Shown piece after piece: positions 16,003 through 24,924 of a stretch of DNA of 64,000 nucleotides. The notes under the pieces are model-generated. The model was not told the origin of the DNA, searched no databases, and was given only the letters and a program-made list of their open reading frames with translations. Both the position numbers and the translations under genes were made by a program. Source of the DNA: Chitinophagales bacterium (lineage in GTDB: Bacteria; Bacteroidota; Bacteroidia; Chitinophagales; Saprospiraceae); contig JAAFJT010000002.1 of assembly GCA_013298955.1 (NCBI GenBank), positions 80,169 through 144,168 of the forward strand. Direction: 5' to 3'. The first letter of the stretch is position 1; each line of letters opens with the position of its first letter.

Positions 16003-18399
16003 ATGAGATTCAATATGTACCAAACGGGCGATGACAATCGCTACTATTTTACCCTCTCGAATACGGCGGGCGAAATCGTTTTGAACAGTATGGCGTTTGA
16101 AACACGTGATACGTGTATCTCCGCAATGCGCTCTGTTATCCGACTGTTGCCAGATGCTGCTGCTTACAAAACCGAATCCAAAAATGGCAATCATGGGTTT
16201 GTGCTGTCGGAAGGCGGCAGACGGATTGCGGAAAGTCTTCCTTACGATTCGACGAATGAAGTGCGCGAAGCGATTGATGAGTTATCGGAAGACGCTTCCG
16301 ATGAAACACAATATCAAGTGGATGAAAATGTTACTTCGATTCGTACCCGCGTGGATATTGGCAAAGTGGATTTGTCTTCGTATTACGATTTTGCGCATTG
16401 GTCGCGGTCTGGAAAGGCGGGTTTTGAAGCGTTTAATCGGAATGATAGCAAACCCGGTTATTATTTCCATTTCAATGGACAAGATGGTAAAGCGTTGTTG
16501 TTTAGCCGTAGTTTCGACTCTGCTTATCAACGCGACAACCGTATTCACCAAATTATTACGGCTTCAGGCAACCAAAAGCGATATGAAGTCTTATCCAGTG
16601 GTGGCAAATATTATTTTATTTTAAAAGGTTCTAATGGTTTTGAGATTGCTCGAAGTGGATTATACGACAATCGGGGCGATGCAGAACGCGCTTCTGGGTA
16701 TTTACAAAAAAATGGTGCAAGCTATTTGTCCGCTTATCCCAAGCCAGAAAGAGCAGGATCCAGTCGTCGGGCGGTCAATCAATACAATTTGAATGTGTCG
16801 GCAGGAACCAAAGCGGCAGGATTTGCTACGGTCAAGCAAGAAAAAGACCATTATTTTTTATTGAATGATGAGGGTGGTAAAACGATTTTATTCAGTCAAA
16901 GTTATACAGGCGGTTCTGGGCGCGATAATGGTTTGAGGGCGGTGATTAAAAGTGTTGGTGACCCGAATCGTTGGGAACGCAAATACGAAAATGGCAAATA
17001 TTATTTTGTCTTACGCGGTGCAAACCGTCAAGAAATTGCGCGGAGTGCTGATTTTAAATCGGAAGCAGAAAGAGAATCCGCGATTCGTTGGATGATGTCA
17101 ACGGTTCCGACTTATGCTACTAAGTATGGTATTGACCCGCGTTCTTTGACAACAACGACGACTTCCACTACGACTGAAACCGAAACAGAGCATTTTACCT
17201 TAGAGGTGGATAAAAAACGGGATGTTCCTGTGGCAGGCGCGGGCGCAATTGGCTTAGGAGGTTTGGCATTAGGTGCTGGCGAATTGTCCGCAGGCGCAGG
17301 TAGCGGCAAGGTGGAAGTTCCAAAAGTTATTGTGCCAACTCCAAAGGTAGAAGTACCGAAAGTGGAAATTCCCAAAGTTGCTGTTCCAACGCCGAAAGTA
17401 GAGATTCCAACGCCAAAGGTAGAAGTGCCAAAAACAGGTAGTGTAACAGGTTCTACTTCGTCAAGCACTTCTGGCGGCAAGACGACGAAAGCTGGTGCAA
17501 ATGCTTATACAAGTGCTGCCGCAGGTGGTGGTGGCGCGACCGCAGGCAAAGCAGCCGTAGAACAAGAGGAGGAAGAACCGAAAAAAGGCAGACCTTGGTG
17601 GTTATGGGCATTGCCTCTTTTATTGTTGTTACCATTGTTTTTTTGGTGGAAAGGGCGCGGCAAAAAAGCAGAAACAGCTATCACGGACGTTAAAACGGAA
17701 GTTCCTCGTGCGGGCGCAGCCATGCCAACGATTCCAGAAACGACTCTTAATTCGGCAACTACTTCTAATAATGTCGTTTCGGATCCTTCGGGTGTCGCGG
17801 CGGCTTCTGCGATGAAAGCAGAACCCAATGCGCCTAAAACAGCCTCTTCGACCGTTAAAACAACGCCAAAAGTAGAACCAAGTGTTGCAATTGCCTCTAA
17901 AAAAGAAGTAACGGCTACCTCTAATGAAGGTTCTCCAAAGAATTATGATAAAAAAACAGCGCGTGCTGGAAAAGGGGGTTATGTGAGTGAAGTTGCTAAA
18001 ATGGCTGCTTTCTTGGAAAATCCATCAGGAGAGTCGCCTAATTTTAATTTTGGTGCGCCTGAATATTCCAAAGGTTCGCATCATATGAAAAGTTCATCTG
18101 TTAAACCATTGGATGATTTGGCGCGATTGCTTAAAGCAAATCCGAATGCTCATATTCAAATTAATGGTCATATTGATGGCAATGAAAGTGATGTTTATGC
18201 AGGTACGGATAAAACAGATGGCGGTACTTTATCGACGATTCGAGCCAGATGTTTATACAAAAAGTTGTTGAGACGCGGTGTGCCTGCGGAACAAATGACT
18301 TACATCGGTTTGGGTTCTGAGAAACCTGTTGTAGATAATGATACCGAAGAAAATCGGATGAAAAATCGTCGGAATGAGGTGATTTTCACGAAATGGTAA
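16003..18399 (+). CDS. YegP/DUF1508-repeat, transmembrane and OmpA-like fusion protein
   Basis: 798 residues without a signal peptide. Six DUF1508-like half units start near residues 14, 64, 153, 203, 283 and 333 (for example YYFTLSNTAGEIVLNS, YYFILKGSNGFEIARS, YYFVLRGANRQEIARS), i.e. three YegP-type pairs. A linker of PKVEVPKVEIPKV repeats spans about 436-479. A single membrane segment WWLWALPLLLLLPLFFWW lies at about 531-549. Residues about 675-798 form an OmpA-type domain (HIQINGHIDG, RARCLYKKLLRRGVP, NRMKNRRNEVIF). This topology would put the YegP units in the cytoplasm and the peptidoglycan-binding domain in the periplasm. Function unknown; the architecture is unusual. Confidence 0.88.
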   Translation: MRFNMYQTGDDNRYYFTLSNTAGEIVLNSMAFETRDTCISAMRSVIRLLPDAAAYKTESKNGNHGFVLSEGGRRIAESLPYDSTNEVREAIDELSEDASDETQYQVDENVTSIRTRVDIGKVDLSSYYDFAHWSRSGKAGFEAFNRNDSKPGYYFHFNGQDGKALLFSRSFDSAYQRDNRIHQIITASGNQKRYEVLSSGGKYYFILKGSNGFEIARSGLYDNRGDAERASGYLQKNGASYLSAYPKPERAGSSRRAVNQYNLNVSAGTKAAGFATVKQEKDHYFLLNDEGGKTILFSQSYTGGSGRDNGLRAVIKSVGDPNRWERKYENGKYYFVLRGANRQEIARSADFKSEAERESAIRWMMSTVPTYATKYGIDPRSLTTTTTSTTTETETEHFTLEVDKKRDVPVAGAGAIGLGGLALGAGELSAGAGSGKVEVPKVIVPTPKVEVPKVEIPKVAVPTPKVEIPTPKVEVPKTGSVTGSTSSSTSGGKTTKAGANAYTSAAAGGGGATAGKAAVEQEEEEPKKGRPWWLWALPLLLLLPLFFWWKGRGKKAETAITDVKTEVPRAGAAMPTIPETTLNSATTSNNVVSDPSGVAAASAMKAEPNAPKTASSTVKTTPKVEPSVAIASKKEVTATSNEGSPKNYDKKTARAGKGGYVSEVAKMAAFLENPSGESPNFNFGAPEYSKGSHHMKSSSVKPLDDLARLLKANPNAHIQINGHIDGNESDVYAGTDKTDGGTLSTIRARCLYKKLLRRGVPAEQMTYIGLGSEKPVVDNDTEENRMKNRRNEVIFTKW

Positions 18400-18424
18400 T
18401 CTATGGCTCCGAAAAGTAATACAG

Positions 18425-18460
18425 AGGCACAAAGGAATTTATTTCTTTTGTGCCTTTTGT
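18425..18460 (+). terminator. AGGCACAAAGG..CTTTTGTGCCT hairpin with T-rich tail
   Basis: AGGCACAAAGGAA and TTCTTTTGTGCCT pair, followed by TTTTG. About 25 bp after the YegP-OmpA gene. Confidence 0.65.
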
Positions 18461-18511
18461 TATTTTTGCAGTTGGATTTTATTGGGCATGAATTATTTAA
18501 AATTTTTATTT

Positions 18512-19447
18512 ATGAAAAAATATTTTTGGATTTTATTTTTAGTTGGCATTCATTGCAATATGCCAACTAAAATAATTTCAAAAGCAAATTTGCCACAACA
18601 GTATATTGTAGTGCTTGGCATTGCGCAAGATGCAGGTTATCCACATCCGCATTGTGATAAGGTTTGTTGTGCATCGGTTGCGCAAGGAAAGGCTATTAAA
18701 AAGCGCGTTACTTGTTTGGGGCTGGTGGATAAAGCGACGAATCAAGTTTTTATGATAGAGGCAACACCCGATTTTACGGAGCAAGAACGGGTGTTGCGCA
18801 CGCATTTATCCGATGCAGCGCAACCGATAAATGGGATTTTGCTCACGCATGCACATATTGGGCATTATACAGGTTTGATGTATTTGGGCAGGGAGGCGAT
18901 TGGGGCAAAAGAAATGCCCGTTTTTGCGATGCCCAAAATGAAATCTTTTTTGGAAATTAATGCGCCTTGGAGTCAATTAGTCAGTCTTAAAAATATTAAA
19001 TTGATGCCTTTGGCATCGGATTCGACGATTCAATTGTCGAAAAATATTCAAATTAAACCGATTATGGTGCCGCATCGAGATGAATTTTCGGAAACGGTGG
19101 GTTATATCATTTCGACGCATCAGAAAAAAGTGTTGTTTATTCCAGATATTGATAAATGGTCAAAATGGCAGCGCGATATTATCAAAGAAGTTGGAATGGT
19201 GGATGATGCGTTATTGGATGCTACTTTTTATCAAAATGGTGAAATTCCCAATAGAAATATGAGCGAAATTCCACATCCATTTATGGAAGAAACCATTCGT
19301 TTATTTGAAAAAAGTGTGGAAAAATCGAAGATTAAGTTTATTCATTTTAATCATACGAACCCCTGTTTGAGGCAAACACCAGCAAGGCAAAGTGTTATCA
19401 ATCAAGGATTTAGCATTTGTGAAGAAGGGGAAATTATTCAACTTTAA
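18512..19447 (+). CDS. PqqB-like MBL-fold metallo-hydrolase, exported
   Basis: 311 residues from the ATG at 18512 (starts at 18482 and 18488 are in frame); this choice gives a signal-like start MKKYFWILFLVGIHC. The fold is that of PqqB/beta-lactamase-type hydrolases: VVLGIAQDAGYPHPHC and CC early on, the metal motif LTHAHIGHYTGL, then PHRDEFSETVGYII, and FIPDIDKW. The cysteines GYPHPHC..VCC match the zinc knuckle seen in PqqB-like proteins. No other pqq gene is nearby, so a role in PQQ synthesis is unlikely; these stand-alone forms are generally uncharacterised exported hydrolases. The protein ends with HFNHTNP, a typical C-terminal metal ligand segment. Confidence 0.85.
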   Translation: MKKYFWILFLVGIHCNMPTKIISKANLPQQYIVVLGIAQDAGYPHPHCDKVCCASVAQGKAIKKRVTCLGLVDKATNQVFMIEATPDFTEQERVLRTHLSDAAQPINGILLTHAHIGHYTGLMYLGREAIGAKEMPVFAMPKMKSFLEINAPWSQLVSLKNIKLMPLASDSTIQLSKNIQIKPIMVPHRDEFSETVGYIISTHQKKVLFIPDIDKWSKWQRDIIKEVGMVDDALLDATFYQNGEIPNRNMSEIPHPFMEETIRLFEKSVEKSKIKFIHFNHTNPCLRQTPARQSVINQGFSICEEGEIIQL

Positions 19448-19468
19448 ACAAATATTTTTGCTTTACTA

Positions 19469-19643
19469 AAGTGCAATACTATTGGAACACGGATGACGCG
19501 GATTGGGCAGATTCTCACGGATTTTATTATTTTATAAAATTTTTTATTTTTATAATTTTAAAAAAAATATAAAAATAAAAAAATAAAAAATCTGCGCAAA
19601 TCCGCCCAATCCGCGTCATCCGTGTTCCAATAGTATCGCACTT
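19469..19643. repeat. Family-1 inverted repeat, copy C
   Basis: AAAGTGCAATACTATTGGAAC on the left and its near complement ending CGCACTTT on the right enclose an A/T-rich loop. The outer 45 bp pair well (both arms carry AACACGGATGACGCGGATT); the inner parts have drifted. Lies between two plus-strand genes. Confidence 0.9.
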
Positions 19644-19723
19644 TTCCAAAGTGTAAATTACTAAACTTTAAATATTTATTGTATAAACAATTAATTATCA
19701 AATCATTATAATTTTTTTTGAAT

Positions 19724-20980
19724 ATGCCTTTTAAAAAAAGCAATCGTTTAGAATCATTGCGCTATGATATTCGGGGACCCGTTTACGAAAAAGCATTGCA
19801 ATTGCAACAGCAAGGGTTCAAAATTGTCGGTTTGAATATTGGGAATCCTGCTGCTTTTGGGTTCGATACGCCTGACGAAATTGTACATGACATCATCGAC
19901 AATATTCGAGATGCACAAGGTTATGCCGATTCTCGCGGTTTATTTGCGGCGCGTAAAGCCGTTATGCAGTATTATCAGAGTTTGGGCGTGAAAAATACGC
20001 AAATTGAAGATGTTTTTATTGGCAATGGGGTGAGCGAATTAATCGTTTTGAGTTTGAATGCCTTGTTGAATGAGGGTGACGAAGTCCTTGTTCCCGCGCC
20101 TGATTATCCACTTTGGACGGCTTCGGTCGGTTTGGCGGGTGGCAATGCGGTACATTATAGGTGTGATGAGGCGGCGGATTGGAATCCTGATTTAGTGGAT
20201 TTGGAAAACAAAATCACTAAAAAAACAAAAGCACTCGTCATTATCAACCCAAATAATCCAACTGGTGCGGTATATGAAAAACATATATTGGAACAAATGG
20301 TGCATTTGGCGGAAAAGTATCGTTTGGTTATTTTTTCGGATGAAATTTATGATAAAATCCTATATGATGGGGCGGTGCATTATACAATTGCAAATATGGT
20401 GCAGGATACTTTGGCGGTTGTGATGGGTGGATTGTCTAAAAATTATCGAGCAGCAGGTTTTCGGGGTGGCTGGCTAATCTTGACTGGGGCGAAAACAAGG
20501 GCAAAAAGTTATGTAGAAGGCTTAACTTTGCTTGCAAGTATGCGTTTATGTAGTAATGTGTTTGCTCAAATTGGGATTCAAACGGCATTGGGCGGTTATC
20601 AAAGCATTCACGATTTGGTGTTGCCAACAGGTCGTTTGCATCAACAAATGCAACTTTGTTATGATAAGATAAATGCGATTCAAGGATTGAGTTGTACACG
20701 TCCAAAAGGCTCGTTGTATATCTTCCCAAAGATTGATTTACAACAGTTTACGTTTAAATCGGATAATGAATTTGTATATGATTTATTGGAAGAGGAACGC
20801 ATTTTGGTCGTAGCGGGCAATGGTTTTAATTATCCAACCAAGGATCATTTTAGAATTGTATTCCTACCCAATACGCAAATTTTGGAAGATGCCCTAACGC
20901 GTATTGGCAATTTTTTGGATAGAAAACGGAAAGTATCGGCGATTACAAGGCCACTCCAACCAAATGGTGTTCATAAATGA
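19724..20980 (+). CDS. alaA: Glutamate-pyruvate aminotransferase (AlaA type)
   Basis: 418 residues from the ATG at 19724. Close to E. coli AlaA along its length: LRYDIRGPV, LNIGNPAAFGFDTPDEI, GNGVSELIVLSLNALLN, VPAPDYPLWTA, IINPNNPTGAVY, FSDEIYDKILYD, the PLP lysine at position 239 in GLSKNYRAAGFRGGW, and MRLCSNVFAQIGIQTALGG. It transfers the amino group from glutamate to pyruvate to make alanine (class I aminotransferase, PLP-dependent, cytoplasmic). The stop codon is followed within three bases by a family-1 inverted repeat, and the next gene is convergent. Confidence 0.95.
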   Translation: MPFKKSNRLESLRYDIRGPVYEKALQLQQQGFKIVGLNIGNPAAFGFDTPDEIVHDIIDNIRDAQGYADSRGLFAARKAVMQYYQSLGVKNTQIEDVFIGNGVSELIVLSLNALLNEGDEVLVPAPDYPLWTASVGLAGGNAVHYRCDEAADWNPDLVDLENKITKKTKALVIINPNNPTGAVYEKHILEQMVHLAEKYRLVIFSDEIYDKILYDGAVHYTIANMVQDTLAVVMGGLSKNYRAAGFRGGWLILTGAKTRAKSYVEGLTLLASMRLCSNVFAQIGIQTALGGYQSIHDLVLPTGRLHQQMQLCYDKINAIQGLSCTRPKGSLYIFPKIDLQQFTFKSDNEFVYDLLEEERILVVAGNGFNYPTKDHFRIVFLPNTQILEDALTRIGNFLDRKRKVSAITRPLQPNGVHK

Positions 20981-20983
20981 TGT

Positions 20984-21086
20984 CATTGGAACGCAGATGA
21001 CGCAGATTGGGCGAATTTTCACGGATTTTTTAATTTATAAAAAATCCGTGAAAATTCGCCCAATCTGCGTCATCCGCGTTCCAATT
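20984..21086. repeat. Family-1 inverted repeat, copy D
   Basis: Nearly perfect hairpin of about 46-bp arms around a short AT loop; both arms carry the copy-specific GCAGATTGGGCGAATTTTCA. It fills the gap between convergent genes (alaA and the nuclease gene ending at 21096). Confidence 0.93.
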
Positions 21087-21095
21087 GTATTATGC

Positions 21096-22247
21096 TTAAA
21101 TGACTAAATCATTTAAACCATCCACTTCTGAATGCTCCTTCACAAAGCCAAGTGTTGCCCGCCGATTTTTCAACGGGTCATAAGGAAGCACATCGCGCAA
21201 ATTCAAACCTGTCAATTCTTGCAAGCGTTGTAAGGGGATTTGAAATGTTTTATATTCACCAAAACCACTATCTGTAATCAACGTTTCTCGCGCCGCAATG
21301 CCTTTCAAATCACTCAAATCGTCCGCATGACTTAGTAAATAGGCTGTTACAGAAGGTTCGCCATTTTTTTTGATGACGGCTACCATTTTCCAAAACTGCA
21401 AAGGCAACAGCGCACCGCGAAACGGTTTATCTTTATCTGTAAAAACGGGTCCCGTGAAAACAGAAACTTTGGCATCCGCAATATCCGTATTTTTCAAAAT
21501 AAAATCTTCCAATTGCAACCAAGTCTTCCGATTTAGGTTTTTATGTTGTGGTGCGCAAACCGTAAGGTGAAAGGTGTCATCATTCGCCATTTCAGCCACT
21601 TTTTCGCTGCCCCAAACAGGGTCAAGGCGGCGTACCAAATGCCCTAAATCCAAATTATTGTTGGCATAAATGGCTTTTGACAATTGAAAATCGGTGCTCA
21701 TACGCGAATCGTATTCCCATTTATCCGTTTCGCGCTCTATATTGACTAATTTGCCGCCATCAATATTCACTGCTGTCAACAAAGGCATTTTGCGACCTTT
21801 GTGCATCGCCACTGAAAAATGGGTGTAATGTAAAAGATTTTTATTCGAGCCTTCAGGTGTGAGCAAAGGAGCTAAAATGTCGGTGTGATTGCGCAAAAGC
21901 GTCTCCATCCGAATTTGAAATAAACCTACACTGGTAAAATCCGCATCATATCCTTTGGTCGTAGGTGTAGTAGGTTTGTTCGCATTGTTGCCTTTATCCT
22001 TATCTTTCGGGATTTTGCTATTGTCAACAGGTGGTTTTGGGATGTCAGACGGCGATTTTGAGTCTGATTTATCCGTTTTCGTCGTTGAAGTCTCCTTTTT
22101 GGACGATTTTCCATTGAAAAGACCCACTATCCAATTCCAAAGTGCGTTTGCTTGTTTAGAAGACCAACTTTGTACTTGCGTTTTCCATTGCGAAAAAAGC
22201 AATAAGTATAAATAACCAAGTAACAATAATGCCAGAATGAGTTTCAT
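21096..22247 (-). CDS. Membrane-anchored DNA/RNA non-specific endonuclease
   Basis: 383 residues. Residues 1-18 are a hydrophobic anchor (LILALLLLGYLYLLLF), followed by a Lys/Pro/Asp-rich low-complexity linker to about residue 105. The remainder is a His-Me (beta-beta-alpha metal) nuclease of the NUC1 type: YTHFSVAMHKGRKMPLLTAV, the active-site segment LDLGHLVRRLDPVWG, and QHKNLNRKTWLQLEDFIL with the metal-binding Asn. In the best-known members the active motif is DRGH; here it is DLGH, which occurs in a subset of the family. Probably faces the periplasm or outside and degrades nucleic acids for nutrition or defence (inference). Confidence 0.88.
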   Translation of the reverse strand: MKLILALLLLGYLYLLLFSQWKTQVQSWSSKQANALWNWIVGLFNGKSSKKETSTTKTDKSDSKSPSDIPKPPVDNSKIPKDKDKGNNANKPTTPTTKGYDADFTSVGLFQIRMETLLRNHTDILAPLLTPEGSNKNLLHYTHFSVAMHKGRKMPLLTAVNIDGGKLVNIERETDKWEYDSRMSTDFQLSKAIYANNNLDLGHLVRRLDPVWGSEKVAEMANDDTFHLTVCAPQHKNLNRKTWLQLEDFILKNTDIADAKVSVFTGPVFTDKDKPFRGALLPLQFWKMVAVIKKNGEPSVTAYLLSHADDLSDLKGIAARETLITDSGFGEYKTFQIPLQRLQELTGLNLRDVLPYDPLKNRRATLGFVKEHSEVDGLNDLVI

Positions 22248-22345
22248 AAACTTGTAATGGATTGATTTTAAATAATTTAGTTTGAAAAATTAGGCAAATA
22301 TAAGTTGTTTTTTGGGATAAAAAAGGATAAAAAATAGCCCCTTTT

Positions 22346-22490
22346 GTACTATTGGAACGCAGATAACACGGATTGGGCGAATTTTCGCGGATTTTTATTT
22401 TTTAAATAGAATTATAATTTTCATAAAGCATAAAAATAAAAAAATCCGCGAGAATCCGCCCAATCCGTGTTATCCGCGTTCCAATTGTAC
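22346..22490. repeat. Family-1 inverted repeat, copy E
   Basis: Arms begin TACTATTGGAACGC and end GCGTTCCAATTGTA. Both arms carry GATAACACGGATT, where other copies have GATGACGCGG. It lies between divergent genes (nuclease minus, msrAB plus). Confidence 0.92.
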
Positions 22491-22522
22491 CCATTTTAGT
22501 AAAAATTTAAAATATTTTATTT

Positions 22523-23641
22523 ATGTTAAGTACTCATTTGTTAAAATTAATGGTTTTCGGATTCATTCCGTTTGCTTGTATGCAAAAAAATGTTTCTGCG
22601 GATAAAACTGCCGCTATCAGTTCCACTAAAAATGGGACTGCTGTGCCTGCGGAAGATTTAGACGTTAAAAATCTGGAAACGGCTACTTTAGCAGGCGGCT
22701 GTTTTTGGAAAATGGATGCTTGTTATCAAGAATTGAGTGGGGTTGCGAAAGTGGCTGTGGGTTATGCGGGTGGCAATTTGGCAAATCCGACGTATAAACA
22801 AGTTTGCACGCGCACCACAGGGCATGCGGAAACGATTGAAGTGCAATTTGACCCGAAAGTGGTCTCTTACAAGACGATTTTAGAGGTTTTTTGGCAAATT
22901 CATGATGCAACGATTCTAAATCAGGAAGGTAATGATAGGGGAGATGACTATCGTTCAGTCGTTTATTATCATTCAGATGCACAGCGTGCCACTGCTGAAG
23001 CCGTGAAAGCGCAAGTTAATTCGAGTAATTTGCAAGGCGCACCTGTTGTAACGACGGTTGAAGCGTTCAAAAATTTCTATCGGGCAGAAGATTATCATCA
23101 AAATTATTACAATTTGCATCAAGACGAGCCGTATTGTGCAACGATTGTGGCTGCAAAAGTCAATAAATTTATGAAATTGTACCATGATTCGTTGAAACGC
23201 AATAAAGTGGCTAAAAATACCAGCACTTCTAACGTTTTTCCCGATAAAATCGAAAAAGTGGTTAAAACGCCTGAAGCATGGCAAAAATCGTTGACCAAAC
23301 AACAATATTACGTGTTGCGCGAGAAAGGAACGGAATCGCCTTTTAAAAATGCGTTTTGGGACAACCATGAAAAAGGCGTTTATGCGTGTGCCGCGTGTCA
23401 ATTACCGTTGTTTGATGCCGATGCTAAATTTGAATCTGGAACGGGTTGGCCCAGTTTTTATCAAGCGATTCGTAAAAATTATGTTACCGAAATTTCGGAT
23501 AAATCGCATGGGATGACGCGGGTAGAAGTCAATTGCGCTCGTTGTGATGGGCATCTTGGACATATTTTTGATGATGGTCCGAAACCCACTGGTTTGCGCT
23601 ATTGCATTAATTCAGAATCACTTACATTTGAGAAAAAATAA
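22523..23641 (+). CDS. msrAB: Bifunctional peptide-methionine sulfoxide reductase MsrA-MsrB, exported
   Basis: 372 residues. The N-terminus MLSTHLLKLMVFGFIPFAC looks like a lipoprotein or signal segment. MsrA occupies about residues 52-215: LAGGCFWKMD with catalytic Cys60, YAGG, GHAETIEVQFDP, and the C-terminal DYHQNYY. MsrB occupies about 245-370: zinc pairs CAAC and CARC, SGTGWPSF, GHLGHIFDDGP and the catalytic cysteine at 361 in LRYCINS. Together they reduce both S- and R-methionine sulfoxide. An exported fusion fits repair of envelope proteins. No resolving partner (thioredoxin-like or CcdA) is adjacent. Confidence 0.95.
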   Translation: MLSTHLLKLMVFGFIPFACMQKNVSADKTAAISSTKNGTAVPAEDLDVKNLETATLAGGCFWKMDACYQELSGVAKVAVGYAGGNLANPTYKQVCTRTTGHAETIEVQFDPKVVSYKTILEVFWQIHDATILNQEGNDRGDDYRSVVYYHSDAQRATAEAVKAQVNSSNLQGAPVVTTVEAFKNFYRAEDYHQNYYNLHQDEPYCATIVAAKVNKFMKLYHDSLKRNKVAKNTSTSNVFPDKIEKVVKTPEAWQKSLTKQQYYVLREKGTESPFKNAFWDNHEKGVYACAACQLPLFDADAKFESGTGWPSFYQAIRKNYVTEISDKSHGMTRVEVNCARCDGHLGHIFDDGPKPTGLRYCINSESLTFEKK

Positions 23642-23685
23642 GATATATTTAAAATTAGGAATGAAAGACGCATTTGGGTGATTTT

Positions 23686-24000
23686 TAAAACACATAGGAC
23701 ACATAGGTTACATAGGACACATAGGTTGTACATAGGTTACATAGGACACATAGGTTGTACATAGGTTGTACATAGGTTACATAGAACATATCGGTTGCCC
23801 ATTTCAATTCAAGTTCTTTTTTACCTAAAATGGAAACGAAAATCGGTTGCCCATTTCAATTCAAGTTCTTTTTTACCTAAAATGGAAACGAAAATCGGTT
23901 GCCCATTTCAATTCAAGTTCTTTTTTACCTAAAATGGAAACGAAAAGTAGAAACGATTACGCCTATGTGTTCTATGTAACCTATGTGTTCTATGTGTTTT
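23686..24000. repeat. Family-2 CACATAGG inverted repeat with 52-bp tandem insert, locus 1
   Basis: The left arm (23686-23788) is made of CACATAGG / TACATAGGTT words; the right arm (about 23960-24000) is CCTATGTGTTCTATGTAACC in reverse sense, so the arms pair. Between them are three exact-period 52-bp tandem copies at 23790, 23842 and 23894, each reading ATCGGTTGCCCATTTC... to ...GGAAACGAAA. It separates msrAB and argB, both plus strand. Confidence 0.9.
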
Positions 24001-24079
24001 AAGAATACCCCAAAAAAAAGATTTGGCAATCCAAAAAGATTGTGTAAATTGCCCCCGATTTCTAAAAAATGACCTACAA

Positions 24080-24904
24080 ATGATTAAAAATCAACTCATT
24101 ATCATTAAAATCGGTGGTAACGTAACAGACAACGAGGAAACCTTAAGCTCCGTTTTAAACGATTTTTCAAAAATCCCATATCCAAAAATTTTAGTGCATG
24201 GGGGCGGCAATCGTGCCGACAGCATGTGTAAAGCACTGAATATTGTGCCTAAAAAAATCGAAGGGCGGCGCATTACGGATGCGGCAACCTTAGATGTAGT
24301 AACAATGGTGTATGCGGGATTGATTAACAAGACACTTACAGCCCGATTACAAGCGTTGAATTGTAATGCGATTGGTCTGACAGGGGCGGATTTGAACCTT
24401 ATTCAAGCGCATAAGCGGGTGAAAGGTAGTATTGATTATGGTTTTGTAGGCGATATTGACACGATTGGTGTCCAAAATATAGATAATTTGTTGAAAGTAG
24501 GGTTTGTACCTGTTTTCGCTCCCATAACACATGATAAAAAAGGGCAATTGTTGAATACCAATGCAGATACGATTGCGTCCGAACTTGCGGTGTATTTGAG
24601 CCAATTATATCAAATAACGTTGATATATTGCTTTGATAAACCGGGCGTATTGCTCAACCCAAGTGATGAAAATTCTGTGATACCAAAAATGAATTATCAA
24701 GATTATCAATATCATAAAACCAATGGTTCTATTGCGGGCGGGATGATACCCAAGTTGGATAACGCATTTAAGGCGTTGACGGCGGGTGTTGAACGCATTG
24801 TGATTTGCGGTACGAAAGGCATTGCACTCCGAAACGATGCTTTGAGTACGCCACAGCAAGGAACGATTCTTACAATCCATACTATCGAACAACATGCTGT
24901 TTGA
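24080..24904 (+). CDS. argB: Acetylglutamate kinase
   Basis: 274 residues from the ATG at 24080; the in-frame TTG at 24023 is less likely because the family starts right before the first strand (NQLIIIKIGGNV). Amino-acid kinase fold: KIGGN, VHGGGNRAD, GRRITDAATLDVVTMVYAG, LTGADLNL, LNTNADTIASELA, FDKPGVL, and GSIAGGMIPKL near the end. It phosphorylates the gamma-carboxyl of N-acetyl- (or, in some Bacteroidota, N-succinyl-) glutamate in arginine synthesis. argE follows 20 bp downstream, so the two are probably one operon. Confidence 0.94.
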   Translation: MIKNQLIIIKIGGNVTDNEETLSSVLNDFSKIPYPKILVHGGGNRADSMCKALNIVPKKIEGRRITDAATLDVVTMVYAGLINKTLTARLQALNCNAIGLTGADLNLIQAHKRVKGSIDYGFVGDIDTIGVQNIDNLLKVGFVPVFAPITHDKKGQLLNTNADTIASELAVYLSQLYQITLIYCFDKPGVLLNPSDENSVIPKMNYQDYQYHKTNGSIAGGMIPKLDNAFKALTAGVERIVICGTKGIALRNDALSTPQQGTILTIHTIEQHAV

Positions 24905-24924
24905 AAAAACACAATTTTGTACCA

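Noticed and set aside
23790..23945. Possible CRISPR array (three regular repeats)
   Set aside because: The 52-bp units are directly adjacent with no spacers, and no cas genes are present.
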